Source: Rossellomorea sp. BNER (GTDB taxonomy: Bacteria; Bacillota; Bacilli; Bacillales; Bacillaceae_B). Taken from it: 64,000 bases of DNA. The stretch is taken from assembly GCA_024213275.1 (NCBI GenBank), contig JANAVG010000003.1, positions 124,001 to 188,000 on the forward strand, given 5' to 3'. A model generated the notes under the pieces. That model ran no database searches. It was not told the DNA's origin and saw only the letters and a list, made by a program, of their open reading frames with translations. Position numbers and translations under genes: made by a program. Within the stretch, counting starts at the first letter, position 1. Each line of letters opens with the position of its first letter. Positions 36,869-45,438 of the stretch are shown piece by piece.

Positions 36869-37789
36869 ATGATTTTTGATGCACATTGTGATGCTTTGTT
36901 AAAACTACATTATTATAAAGAAAAGGCTTCATTTCAAAGTAAAAATGAATTACATATAACTTATCCCCAGCTCATTTCGGCTGGTAGTAAGGTGCAACTC
37001 TTTGCTATTTTCCTAGAACCAGAGTTAAAGCCTGGTCAGCGATTTCAAACAGCGTTAGAAATGATTGAGGTGTTTCATAAGCAAGTACTCGCTCCAAATC
37101 CTAAGATGAAGTTGGTCAAAAGCAAAAGTGATATTGAACAATTAAAGCAAGATGAAATTGGGGCGATGTTAACACTTGAAGGTTGTGAAGCAATTGAGGA
37201 AGATCTAGTGAAACTCGAAACCCTTTATCAGCTGGGAGTTCGATCTGTAGGGTTAACTTGGAACTGGGCAAATGCTGTTGCAGATGGAGCGTTAGAACCG
37301 AGAGCCGCAGGCATAACAAAATTCGGAAAAGAAGTCATTCAATTTTTAAATGATAAAAAAATATGGACGGATGTCTCCCATTTATGTGAAAAGTCTTTCT
37401 GGGATACGTTAGAAATTGCTAAGTATCCGATTGCCTCGCATTCGAATACCTACGCTTTATGTGAGCATCCACGAAATCTAAAGGATGAACAAATACAAGC
37501 ACTCCTAGCCAAAAATGGAGTAATAGGAGTTACTTTCGTACCAAAGTTTTTGACGAAGAAAAATAAAGCAACTATTAACGATATCATTCGTCATATTGAC
37601 TATATTTGTTCATTGGGAGGCAAAGACCAGGTTGGGCTAGGCTCTGATTTTGATGGGATTTCAGAAACTGTTGAAGGATTATCTTCCTATAAAGATTACT
37701 CTTTATTGATCAATGAACTACAGAAGCAATACAGCGAAGAACAGGTGCACAAGATTCTTTATAAAAACTTTTTTAATAGGTTGCCATAA
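36869..37789 (+). CDS. Membrane-dipeptidase-type (M19) peptidase
   Basis: 306 residues, renal-dipeptidase fold. Metal-site motifs: FDAHCDALLK (HxD), LTLEGCEAIEED (bridging Glu), DVSHL, ASHSNTYALCEHPRN (His) and GLGSDFDGI. It hydrolyses dipeptides, possibly with D-residues. No signal peptide is seen, so it is probably cytoplasmic. ATG 36869 follows GAGAGGAGAG. It stands alone with its own terminator. Confidence 0.92.
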   Translation: MIFDAHCDALLKLHYYKEKASFQSKNELHITYPQLISAGSKVQLFAIFLEPELKPGQRFQTALEMIEVFHKQVLAPNPKMKLVKSKSDIEQLKQDEIGAMLTLEGCEAIEEDLVKLETLYQLGVRSVGLTWNWANAVADGALEPRAAGITKFGKEVIQFLNDKKIWTDVSHLCEKSFWDTLEIAKYPIASHSNTYALCEHPRNLKDEQIQALLAKNGVIGVTFVPKFLTKKNKATINDIIRHIDYICSLGGKDQVGLGSDFDGISETVEGLSSYKDYSLLINELQKQYSEEQVHKILYKNFFNRLP

Positions 37790-37792
37790 TAA

Positions 37793-37824
37793 TAACTAGC
37801 GGATTTCCGCTAGTTACTTTATTT
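37793..37824 (+). terminator. Terminator of the dipeptidase gene
   Basis: Perfect stem TAACTAGCGGA / TCCGCTAGTTA with a 2-nt loop, then CTTTATTTT. Confidence 0.75.
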
Positions 37825-38051
37825 TAAATAACGGATTGGTAATGGTTACAGGCAAAAATCCCCTAGTGTTTAATAACTTGATAGACCATCGTAGTTGTTT
37901 CCTAGCCCAATAAATTAAAAATTTTACAATATAAGGGTTTTCACTACAAAATTAGTTGGAAACTGTCTGAATTCCTAGTGATTAACCCTGAAAAGTGGTA
38001 AACTAGTAAAGATATTTCAATTAATGATCGTGTTTTGAAGGGGTGAATGAA

Positions 38052-39794
38052 ATGGTAGAACAACTGTCGTGGAAAGTTGGAGGGCAGCAAGGTGAAGGGA
38101 TTGAGAGTACTGGCGAAATCTTTTCTATGGCTCTTAATCGTTTAGGGTATTATTTATATGGTTATCGTCATTTCTCTTCTCGTATTAAGGGGGGGCATAC
38201 AAATAATAAGATCCGAGTTAGTACAAAACAGGTTCGTGCAGTTTCTGATGATTTAGATATTTTAGTAGCTTTTGACCAAGAAACTATCGATGTGAATTAT
38301 CAAGAACTTCATGAAAACGGAATTATTATTGCAGATGCAAAATTTAAACCTATTAAGCCAGAAGATTCATCTGCAACATTATATATCGTTCCTTTTACAG
38401 AACTTGCAACAGAACTAGGAACTTCTTTAATGAAGAACATGGTAGCAGTTGGAGCTTCTTGTGCGGTATTAAATCTTGAGCCAGAAGTGTTTAAAGAGGT
38501 AGTTGAGGAAATCTTTGGACGCAAAGGTGAAACAGTTGTTGAAAAAAATATGGAAGCAATCAGACAAGGCTTCTCTACTATGAAGGAACAACTAGGTGAT
38601 AGAGTAGGAGTAATGCAATTAGAACTTGCAGATGGAAAAAAACGTATGTTTATGATCGGAAATGATGCTATCGCTTTAGGTGCATTAGCAGCAGGTGTCC
38701 GACTCATGCCAGCGTATCCTATTACACCTGCATCAGAAATAATGGAATACTTAATAAAAAAACTACCTTCTGTTGGTGGAACAGTCATTCAAACAGAAGA
38801 TGAAATTGCCGCTGCTACGATGGCAATTGGTGCAAATTATGGTGGTATCCGTTCATTCACTGCATCTGCAGGTCCAGGCCTTTCATTGATGATGGAAGCA
38901 ATTGGTTTATCAGGTATGACGGAACAGCCGTTAGTAGTAGTAGATACTCAACGTGGCGGGCCGTCAACAGGGTTACCAACAAAACAAGAACAATCTGACT
39001 TAATGGCAATGATTTACGGAACACATGGAGATATTCCTAAAATCGTCCTAGCCCCAAGTACAGTTCAAGAGGCATTCTACGATACTACTGAAGCATTCAA
39101 CCTGGCAGAAGAACATCAATGCCCGGTTATTATCCTATCAGACTTACAGCTTTCACTTGGAAAACAAACAGTGGAACCACTTGATTACAGTAAGGTAGAA
39201 ATTCGTCGCGGGAAATTAGTGAAGGATGCATCCGAACTTCCTGAACTTGAACCAAAGAAATACTTCAAACGATATGAAGTAACGGAAGATGGTGCTTCGC
39301 CTCGTGTTGTACCAGGAATGAAAAACGGGATTCACCATGTGACGGGTGTTGAGCATGATGAAACTGGGAAGCCGTCTGAAGCAGCATCTAATCGTAGAGC
39401 ACAAATGGATAAACGATTCCGCAAAATTGAAAAAATTAAATTCAATCACCCTATTCATGTGAATGCTCCAAATGAAGATGCAGATTTATTACTAATTGGA
39501 TTCAATTCTACACGTGGTGCAATGGAAGAGGCGATGGAACGTTTAGAAGCAGATGGAATAAAAGTAAATCATGCACATGTTCGTCTACTTCATCCATTCC
39601 CAACAGAAGATTTGCGCCCACTAGTAGAAACTGCTAAGAAAATTGCTGTGATTGAGCATAATGCAACAGGTCAATTAGCAAATATTATAAAAATGAATGT
39701 TGGTCATGCAAACAAAATGACAAGTCTAACAAAGTATGATGGTACGCCATACTTGCCGCATGAAATTCATTCACAGTGCAAGGAGTTGTTTTAA
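38052..39794 (+). CDS. korA: 2-oxoacid:acceptor (ferredoxin) oxidoreductase, fused gamma-alpha subunit
   Basis: 580 residues. N-terminal ~190 residues are the gamma (POR-type) domain with GGQQGEGIES and SSRIKGGHTNN; the rest is the pyrimidine-binding alpha part (GNDAIALGALAAGVR, AYPITPASEIMEYL, DTQRGGPSTGLPTKQEQSDL). It works with KorB, giving the 2-oxoglutarate-type ferredoxin oxidoreductase of many Bacillaceae. ATG 38052 follows GAAGGGGTGA; the GTG at 38043 is inside that ribosome site. Confidence 0.92.
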   Translation: MVEQLSWKVGGQQGEGIESTGEIFSMALNRLGYYLYGYRHFSSRIKGGHTNNKIRVSTKQVRAVSDDLDILVAFDQETIDVNYQELHENGIIIADAKFKPIKPEDSSATLYIVPFTELATELGTSLMKNMVAVGASCAVLNLEPEVFKEVVEEIFGRKGETVVEKNMEAIRQGFSTMKEQLGDRVGVMQLELADGKKRMFMIGNDAIALGALAAGVRLMPAYPITPASEIMEYLIKKLPSVGGTVIQTEDEIAAATMAIGANYGGIRSFTASAGPGLSLMMEAIGLSGMTEQPLVVVDTQRGGPSTGLPTKQEQSDLMAMIYGTHGDIPKIVLAPSTVQEAFYDTTEAFNLAEEHQCPVIILSDLQLSLGKQTVEPLDYSKVEIRRGKLVKDASELPELEPKKYFKRYEVTEDGASPRVVPGMKNGIHHVTGVEHDETGKPSEAASNRRAQMDKRFRKIEKIKFNHPIHVNAPNEDADLLLIGFNSTRGAMEEAMERLEADGIKVNHAHVRLLHPFPTEDLRPLVETAKKIAVIEHNATGQLANIIKMNVGHANKMTSLTKYDGTPYLPHEIHSQCKELF

Positions 39795-39797
39795 TCT

Positions 39798-40664
39798 ATG
39801 GCAACATTTAAAGACTTTCGTAATAATGTAAAACCGAACTGGTGCCCTGGATGTGGCGATTTCTCTGTACAAGCTTCCATTCAACGTGCAGCAGCAAATG
39901 TTGGTCTTGAACCAGAAGGACTTGCTGTTGTATCAGGTATTGGGTGTTCAGGAAGAATTTCTGGCTATATTAATTCCTATGGATTTCATGGAATACATGG
40001 TCGCGCACTTCCAATTGCACAAGGTTTAAAAATGGCGAACCGCGACCTAACCGTTATCGCATCTGGTGGAGATGGTGATGGGTTTGCTATTGGGATGGGG
40101 CATACCATTCATGCAATGCGTAGAAACATTGATATTACGTATATTGTTATGGATAACCAAATTTATGGTCTTACAAAGGGACAGACATCCCCACGCTCTG
40201 CTGCAGGGTTTAAAACGAAATCAACACCTCAAGGAGCCATCGAGCCTGCACTGGCTCCAATGGAAATGGCGTTAACGGCTGGTGCGACATTTGTTGCTCA
40301 AAGCTTCTCTTCTGATTTAAAGGAATTAACGGCTCTTATTGAAGCTGGAATACAACACAAAGGTTTTTCTGTCATTAACGTATTTAGCCCATGTGTTACG
40401 TACAACAAGATTAATACGTATGATTGGTTTAAAGAAAACTTAACAAAACTTAGTGATATTGAAGATTATGATCCTTCAAATCGAGAAGAAGCAATGAACA
40501 CATTGATGAGAAAAGATGGACTTGTTACAGGGTTGATTTATCAAAATAAAGAACAACGATCCTATCAAGAACTTGTTACGGGTTATTCTGCTGAACCATT
40601 GGCACATCAGGATATCAAATTGGATGAACAGAAATTCGATGAACTACTAAAAGAATTTATGTAA
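39798..40664 (+). CDS. korB: 2-oxoacid:acceptor oxidoreductase, beta (TPP-binding) subunit
   Basis: 288 residues. NWCPGCGDFSVQ at the start, GIGCSGRISGY, and the thiamine-diphosphate motif GDGDGFAIGMGH ... MDNQIYGLTKGQTSP. Starts 3 bp after korA. In many Bacillaceae korB is directly followed by miaB; here a convergent coiled-coil gene and a ~23-kb accessory block follow instead. Confidence 0.94.
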   Translation: MATFKDFRNNVKPNWCPGCGDFSVQASIQRAAANVGLEPEGLAVVSGIGCSGRISGYINSYGFHGIHGRALPIAQGLKMANRDLTVIASGGDGDGFAIGMGHTIHAMRRNIDITYIVMDNQIYGLTKGQTSPRSAAGFKTKSTPQGAIEPALAPMEMALTAGATFVAQSFSSDLKELTALIEAGIQHKGFSVINVFSPCVTYNKINTYDWFKENLTKLSDIEDYDPSNREEAMNTLMRKDGLVTGLIYQNKEQRSYQELVTGYSAEPLAHQDIKLDEQKFDELLKEFM

Positions 40665-40668
40665 TTTT

Positions 40669-40706
40669 AAAGAACCGAACTCCAATCAATGGGGTTCGGT
40701 TCTTAA
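40669..40706. terminator. Bidirectional terminator between korB and the coiled-coil gene
   Basis: Stem AAGAACCGAACTCCA paired with TGGGGTTCGGTTCTT, A-run on the left and T-run on the right, between two convergent genes. Confidence 0.8.
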
Positions 40707-41635
40707 TTTGGGTTTTGTTTTAATTTTTGGATTTCTTCCATAAGAATTGCGTTTGTGTATAAAAGGTGATGAATAATCGTTTGATCCTTTTGCTCTTGAT
40801 TATCGACGGATTCCTGTTTTGTTTCATCCTGATTCTTCTTCTCAAAAAGGATTCTGACTTCTTTCATTAAATTGATTTCTTTTTTGAATTTTTTAAGTCC
40901 CATTACTATTTCATGTTTTTCTTGATTAAGAATTTGGATATTTCCTTGTAGGGAATGAATCAACTCTTGTGCTTCATGAAGTTGTTTTACTTTTTCACTT
41001 TCTTTTATAGTGAGGGTTTCAATTAGATCTTTTTGGTCTTTTTGAAATTGCTTTAATTCATCCATTTCCTCAATCTTTTTCTGTGTGTCTTTTTCTATTC
41101 TCTTTAATTCCATTTCATAAAGGTCTACTTGTGATTGATAAAGCTGAAACTTTAATGATTGTATTTCTTCAAATTGATTTTGGTTTTCTTTAATAAGATA
41201 GCACTGTTCCATTTGGGACGTCACAGCATCGTTTTTCACGCAGCTCAATTGATCTTCTATAGATTTTGCCCTAGATCGTTCAGATGCTTGTTGTGCTAAA
41301 TTAATCTCTTGAATCTGATTGGACTTGAGAAGTTTATCTTTGTATTGGTTGAGAGTTAAATTTAACTTTTTGATTTCAAGTTGTTGTGCTTTTAAATTAT
41401 TGAAGTATTTTTCAGTGAATGTTGTTTCTTCTTTTAATTTGTACTGATATTCCTTGATTTGATGGTTTTGGTCAAGGACTTTTTGATTTAGTTCTTGAAT
41501 TTCACGATGGAGGGATTTTATCTTTTGCGATAAATAGTCATCATCAAGTTCCAGGACTTTATGTTTGTATTTTTCTAATTCTGATTTATAGTGAATAATC
41601 TGCTGTTGCAGCTGTACATCCGTTAGCCGTTTCAT
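40703..41635 (-). CDS. Coiled-coil protein of unknown function
   Basis: 310 residues, predicted almost wholly alpha-helical coiled coil: heptad-like Leu/Ile spacing with Gln, Lys and Glu throughout (for example SLHREIQELNQKVLDQNHQ). No signal peptide, membrane segment or enzyme motif, and one Cys pair only (SCVKNDAVT, QCYLIK). ATG 41635 has AAAGGAGT upstream on the minus strand. It borders the Cys-rich spore-type protein and another coiled-coil protein at 43540, so a structural spore-surface or assembly role is plausible, but this is inferred from neighbourhood only. Confidence 0.7.
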   Translation of the reverse strand: MKRLTDVQLQQQIIHYKSELEKYKHKVLELDDDYLSQKIKSLHREIQELNQKVLDQNHQIKEYQYKLKEETTFTEKYFNNLKAQQLEIKKLNLTLNQYKDKLLKSNQIQEINLAQQASERSRAKSIEDQLSCVKNDAVTSQMEQCYLIKENQNQFEEIQSLKFQLYQSQVDLYEMELKRIEKDTQKKIEEMDELKQFQKDQKDLIETLTIKESEKVKQLHEAQELIHSLQGNIQILNQEKHEIVMGLKKFKKEINLMKEVRILFEKKNQDETKQESVDNQEQKDQTIIHHLLYTNAILMEEIQKLKQNPN

Positions 41636-41718
41636 ATGGTAATGGTTACTCCTTTCAATTGTTTAATTCTATTCTGTATGTATATGTTCAAACAAGGGAA
41701 GGCGCTATTCAACAAGGT

Positions 41719-41758
41719 AAAAAAGACCTGAAAACTTCCCAGAGTTTACAGGTCTTTT
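41719..41758 (-). terminator. Orphan hairpin with terminator form on the minus strand
   Basis: AAAAGACCTG (41721-41730) / CAGGTCTTTT (41749-41758), preceded on the plus strand by six A (six U on the minus transcript). No minus-strand gene ends here, so it may be a relic or belong to an unseen small RNA. Confidence 0.5.
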
Positions 41759-42118
41759 AAGGTTTAAAAATATATATAAATATCATTGCAATGATAGATT
41801 GTGATAAAACATTCCGTCCTAATATTCATTTTAAAAGAAAATGAAATGCGTAACTATTAGAGTACTACACTTTAGCCTCCATTCTTCACATTAGAATGAA
41901 AAAAATAATATATATATAAAATTAATATTTTAAATTTATAAGTTGGTAGTTCCAATTATTAATGTTTCACATTCCTCCTTTCTTTTACTATATACTATGA
42001 ATTTTTTTGAGGTGGAGAACTGTCAAATGACTATTTATTTGCCTATTTTTCAATAGATTTTAATAAAACTATGAAACCGCCTATGAATTTTTTTTTCAAA
42101 AATAGGTCATTACTCTAT

Positions 42119-42145
42119 ACCAAATTCCATCTCGTCCATAGGATA
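42119..42145 (+). promoter_or_regulatory. Sigma-K-like promoter of the Cys-rich gene
   Basis: AC at 42119-42120, 16 nt, CATAGGATA (42137-42145), a full match to CATANNNTA, 44 bp before the start codon. It predicts late mother-cell expression. Confidence 0.6.
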
Positions 42146-42188
42146 TAGTGTGATAAAAATATTCATTTAAAAGAAAGGAAGGATATGT

Positions 42189-43376
42189 GTGAATAAGCGT
42201 AAACCTATTAGGGGTTCCCAGACTCCTACGCCATCAGCGTCTCCGATTCCATTAGATCCGAATGATTTGGCTCCAGAATGTATTCGCGTCGACAAGGTAT
42301 ATGACTGGGTATTCTTTGCAAACAAGTACGAAAACAAAAACTTCATTCCAGATGAAGCTTGTCGTGCAGCTGTAAGTGCAGCATTAGCAGCTGGTCAAAG
42401 AGTAGAGGTTCGTTGTACTCCTCCAGATCCAAGTGAAGTTCAGAGCACTGCAACAATCCAGGAAAACGGAAACCCAGGAAGAGTTCTTATTATTTGGACA
42501 GTTCCTGTTTTAGTAACAATCCTCATCGACGGGGAAGCAGAATGTTCGTTTACTGTTCGTACACAATTTACCGATGAAATTATGCTTTGTGTACCAACTG
42601 GAATTACAAATGCTAACCTCAACGTAAGAGCTACTCAAGTTATTTGTAGTACTGGTGGAGTATTAATGGGACCAGATCCTTTTGGACCAATGATTCCATT
42701 AAAAGTTGTTCTATGTAAAGACGTTCAAGTAGAGTTTCCAGTTAAACTAGAAGTCCTAGCTAAATTCTGCTTCCCACGTCCAAACAATATTAGGGTCCCA
42801 GAAGAGAAACTAAGATGTGATCTAAACTTACTAGAATTCCCACGTCAATGTCCAGGATTATTCCCAGTAGATAACTGTGAATGTCAAGCAACTGCCCTTG
42901 CAAGAAACGAAGATACAGATGCAACATTTGGTACAGGAGCTTCTACAGATATCGTTACAGGTCTCTCTACCTTAAGAGCTGAAATCTGTCAAGAATGTTC
43001 ATTAGCTGATAGTACATTCACCTATTCATTTACAGACACAGAAGTTGGCCCTACACCTGCTCCAACGGCAACAGGATTCCAACCAGACTTTAGCTTTACA
43101 TTTAACCCAACTTCAATCGATCGTGTAACATGTGGTGATGATGCATTAACAGCAGTTGGTGAAGGAACTCGTTTCTTTGACGGTGTACCTGAACAATTAT
43201 TCTATGAACTTCAAATCTTTACAGGATTAGTCGGACCGATTACAGAAGGATTCCGTTTAATTCTAAGAAATACAGCTAATGCTGTTATCTTTGATAGCGG
43301 AGTAGTAGAAGCACTTGTAGAATTTGGAGAGTGTGATACTTTTGCAGATTTAATCGGGGACGATTTTGTCGATTAA
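42189..43376 (+). CDS. Cysteine-rich probable spore-surface structural protein
   Basis: 395 residues with 16 cysteines spread through the chain (PEC, EACR, VRC, AEC, MLC, VIC, VLCK, FCF, LRC, RQC, NCEC, EICQEC, TCG, GEC). N-terminal Pro/Ser/Thr-rich stretch, then beta-rich segments alternating hydrophobic and polar residues; the second half is Thr/Phe/Pro rich. No signal peptide, so it is made inside the cell, as spore coat and exosporium proteins are. GTG 42189 has AAAGGAAGG 6 nt upstream and a sigma-K-like promoter. I recognise no named family with certainty. Disulfide cross-linked shell protein is the best guess; coat or exosporium cannot be separated. Confidence 0.6.
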   Translation: MNKRKPIRGSQTPTPSASPIPLDPNDLAPECIRVDKVYDWVFFANKYENKNFIPDEACRAAVSAALAAGQRVEVRCTPPDPSEVQSTATIQENGNPGRVLIIWTVPVLVTILIDGEAECSFTVRTQFTDEIMLCVPTGITNANLNVRATQVICSTGGVLMGPDPFGPMIPLKVVLCKDVQVEFPVKLEVLAKFCFPRPNNIRVPEEKLRCDLNLLEFPRQCPGLFPVDNCECQATALARNEDTDATFGTGASTDIVTGLSTLRAEICQECSLADSTFTYSFTDTEVGPTPAPTATGFQPDFSFTFNPTSIDRVTCGDDALTAVGEGTRFFDGVPEQLFYELQIFTGLVGPITEGFRLILRNTANAVIFDSGVVEALVEFGECDTFADLIGDDFVD

Positions 43377-43382
43377 GTAGTT

Positions 43383-43418
43383 AAAGAGGAGGGAGTAACT
43401 TCTCTCCTCTTTAATTAT
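43383..43418 (+). terminator. Terminator of the Cys-rich gene
   Basis: Stem AAAGAGGAG / CTCCTCTTT with an extended purine/pyrimidine inner part, then AATTATT. Confidence 0.65.
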
Positions 43419-43479
43419 TATTAGAATCATGGCAGTTGAAATTCCCCTTTCTTCCTTAAATCAACACGAGATTATTTTA

Positions 43480-43507
43480 ACCTTGTCAATAAACGATACA
43501 TACAATA
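43480..43507 (+). promoter_or_regulatory. Sigma-K-like promoter of the 407-residue coiled-coil gene
   Basis: AC at 43480-43481, 17 nt, CATACAATA (43499-43507), a full match, 32 bp before the start codon. Confidence 0.6.
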
Positions 43508-43539
43508 GTACAACATTAAAAAAGATGGGGGTGAGATAA

Positions 43540-44763
43540 ATGACAGGTAAAGAAATCCTTTCTAAGAACAATCCAGATACATCAGAAGAGAGTTATTTAG
43601 AAGTACTTCAAGATATTCATTCAATTTCGACTGAATTGGAATCCCTCTATAAACAGTACACAATCGGGCTTAAGAGCTTATCGGAAGAACTTTCAGAGGA
43701 AAAATCTAAACATCGCCTATATCAACTAGAAATTTCAGATAATCATGAAACCATTCAAACCTTATCTGATCAAATTGATCATTTGCAAAAGGACAGACAG
43801 AAGAGAATAGAGGTTATTTATCTTTTAAACAAAAAGCTTTCACAGGCACAATCGCAAGATCAATTGAAAGAGATTACTCCAAATACAGAGGTATTCTCCG
43901 TTTCTGAACCCCAAATCGAACAAATTTCGAATAGTTCTCCTACTCAACCTCCAGAAATTATGATTGTTTATGAAAGTAATCATCAGGAGAAATTGCTTCT
44001 TATCGAACAATTTAAAAAAGATTTTATTTCTTTCTTGTTAGATTCGAAAAAATTTTTACTGCGTTCAAAAAGTGTACACACGGACATTGAAGTATATGGT
44101 CGGCTGATTGAAAAAGAGATTAAGGAAGTAAACATTTATAAAAAAGAGTTGATGAAAAACAAAAAAGGTGGAAGGTGGCTTATAAAAATGTGGAATTTTT
44201 TATGGGGGAAAAATGAAGAGAATCAAAACCCTGAAGTATTGAAAAAGCTCGAAGTCATTGAGAATCATCTCCAATCCTATTCTAATAAGTTTAACGAAGT
44301 AAGTGAATCAATGAAAGAAAAGGATGAGAGAGATAAAAAGACTGAAAGCTATCTCGAAAAGATGAGTAATCTACATGCAGAACTAAAAAAAATAGAAGAG
44401 TATTATGAAGAAGAATTAGACGCATTAAAGGCGAAATTAAATAAGTATAAGCAGAAAGAAGTTGAACTACAAAAAGAAGTCTCTTTATTAAACAAGAATC
44501 TAACTGAAAAACAAGTTCCATTAACAAGCGAAAGAGAAAAAGAGTTAGAGAAAGAATTGGAAACACTGAGGAAACAACTTCAGTCTCAATCAAATAAGAA
44601 AAACAACATGTATCAACAAATGAAAAATCAGGCCAGTACAGAAAATAAGAAAAGCCAAACAGAACAGATGAGTAATCCAGAATACGAAAAATACGGTAGT
44701 GTTCCGATGCCAAATGAATCAAAAAAGACAATGTTTGATCCAAGAAGATACAATAGATCATAA
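43540..44763 (+). CDS. Large coiled-coil protein, probable spore-associated
   Basis: 407 residues. Long coiled-coil stretches (~20-105 and ~220-360), separated by a short basic/aromatic patch (GGRWLIKMWNFLWGK, about residues 206-224) that could bind a membrane or partner. The C-terminus is polar (NESKKTMFDPRRYNRS). No cysteine, no signal peptide. ATG 43540 follows a GGGGGTGAG ribosome site and a sigma-K-like promoter. It probably shares a transcript with the 45-residue peptide and JAMM protease downstream (22-bp gap, no terminator). Function unknown; a scaffold role is inferred from structure and regulation. Confidence 0.65.
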   Translation: MTGKEILSKNNPDTSEESYLEVLQDIHSISTELESLYKQYTIGLKSLSEELSEEKSKHRLYQLEISDNHETIQTLSDQIDHLQKDRQKRIEVIYLLNKKLSQAQSQDQLKEITPNTEVFSVSEPQIEQISNSSPTQPPEIMIVYESNHQEKLLLIEQFKKDFISFLLDSKKFLLRSKSVHTDIEVYGRLIEKEIKEVNIYKKELMKNKKGGRWLIKMWNFLWGKNEENQNPEVLKKLEVIENHLQSYSNKFNEVSESMKEKDERDKKTESYLEKMSNLHAELKKIEEYYEEELDALKAKLNKYKQKEVELQKEVSLLNKNLTEKQVPLTSEREKELEKELETLRKQLQSQSNKKNNMYQQMKNQASTENKKSQTEQMSNPEYEKYGSVPMPNESKKTMFDPRRYNRS

Positions 44764-44785
44764 AACTTAGAAAGGGGGGAAACAG

Positions 44786-44923
44786 ATGCAGTCAAGAGAT
44801 TTGAATAAAGTTTATCGGCAGCTAAAAAGTATGCCCATTGGGGAAAGAAAAGAGCAACGAAAGCAAATGGAAGCCAAAAGAACAAAATTTAAATTTAAAG
44901 GTTGCGGATGTGGAGCAAAATAA
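44786..44923 (+). CDS. 45-residue basic peptide with a Cys-Gly-Cys-Gly tail
   Basis: ATG 44786 lies 6 nt after AAAGGGGGGA and the frame runs to TAA at 44921-44923. The first 38 residues are strongly basic and helical (QSRDLNKVYRQLKSMP, ERKEQRKQMEAKRTKFKFK); the last seven are GCGCGAK. It sits between the coiled-coil gene and a JAMM protease whose likely start overlaps its end by 14 bp. I know no homologue. The cysteine tail next to a JAMM peptidase makes it a candidate substrate, carrier or cross-linked spore peptide; all three are speculation. Confidence 0.6.
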   Translation: MQSRDLNKVYRQLKSMPIGERKEQRKQMEAKRTKFKFKGCGCGAK

Positions 44924-45323
44924 TACTGTCCTTCTGTCCAAAAATATCTACACTAAAATCATGTATGAGTGTAAAATGGGGATGCCAAATGAAGCTTGTG
45001 GTTTACTATCAGGATGTGGCAATCGTTGTAAAACGGTATGGCCGATGAAAAACATTGAACCAACTCCATTTTCATTTGCGATGGATATTCAAGAGCAAGA
45101 CTTGACATTCGATATGATGAAAAGGAGAAATGAAAGTTTTGTAGGTATTTATCACTCCCATCCATTTGGTAGTGCTGTTCCTTCTCATGATGATGTCATC
45201 CATGCATTATATCCAAGCGCCTTTTATTTTGTGATCTCAATTAGTCATCGTTCAGCAGATTTAAGATGTTTTAAAATTATTAAAGGTAAAGTGAAACATG
45301 TAGAAGTTATCATTACAGACTAA
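44910..45323 (+). CDS. JAMM/MPN+ zinc metalloprotease (Mov34 family)
   Basis: About 138 residues from GTG 44910, which has AAAGG 8 nt upstream; the frame continues upstream to ATG 44838, but that part overlaps the peptide gene out of frame and has no ribosome site. All JAMM ligands are present: the Glu in PNEACGLLSG and HSHPFGSAVPSHDD, which fits HxHx7SxxD. Bacterial JAMM proteins cut C-terminal tails off small carrier or ubiquitin-like proteins or remove peptide caps. Its coupling to the 45-residue peptide suggests a dedicated substrate. A hairpin terminator starts at the stop codon. Confidence 0.8.
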   Translation: MEQNNTVLLSKNIYTKIMYECKMGMPNEACGLLSGCGNRCKTVWPMKNIEPTPFSFAMDIQEQDLTFDMMKRRNESFVGIYHSHPFGSAVPSHDDVIHALYPSAFYFVISISHRSADLRCFKIIKGKVKHVEVIITD

Positions 45324-45350
45324 GAGTGCTTCATTTGAAGTACTCTTTTT
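45322..45350 (+). terminator. Terminator of the JAMM gene
   Basis: Stem AAGAGTGCTTC / GAAGTACTCTT (one G-U pair) followed by T-run. Confidence 0.8.
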
Positions 45351-45438
45351 AACCTTCCATTAAAATGGGATATAATACAAGCCGAAATGGATGATTTACA
45401 TATTATATTGTAGATGATACTCGAAAGAAGGTATAGAC

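Larger units (their letters stand above)
41636..42188. other. AT-rich divergent intergenic region
   Basis: This 553-bp, very AT-rich stretch separates two divergent genes. It contains an orphan hairpin with a minus-strand T-run (41719-41758), a minus-strand AAAGGAGG at about 41966-41976 followed at once by ATG-TGA (no ORF), and the sigma-K-like promoter of the Cys-rich gene (42119-42145). No other gene is supported. Confidence 0.6.

Noticed and set aside
38309-38788. 159-codon minus-strand frame inside korA
   Set aside because: Lies wholly inside a well-supported coding sequence and looks like reverse-strand codon bias, not a gene.
44291-44761. 156-codon minus-strand frame opposite the coiled-coil gene
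   Set aside because: Phe/Leu/Ser-rich translation of the reverse of Lys/Glu-rich coiled coil; no ribosome site.
44838-44909. ATG 44838 as start of the JAMM protein
   Set aside because: Would run through the 45-residue peptide gene in another frame, adds Lys/Asn-rich sequence not typical of JAMM domains, and lacks a ribosome site; GTG 44910 fits better.
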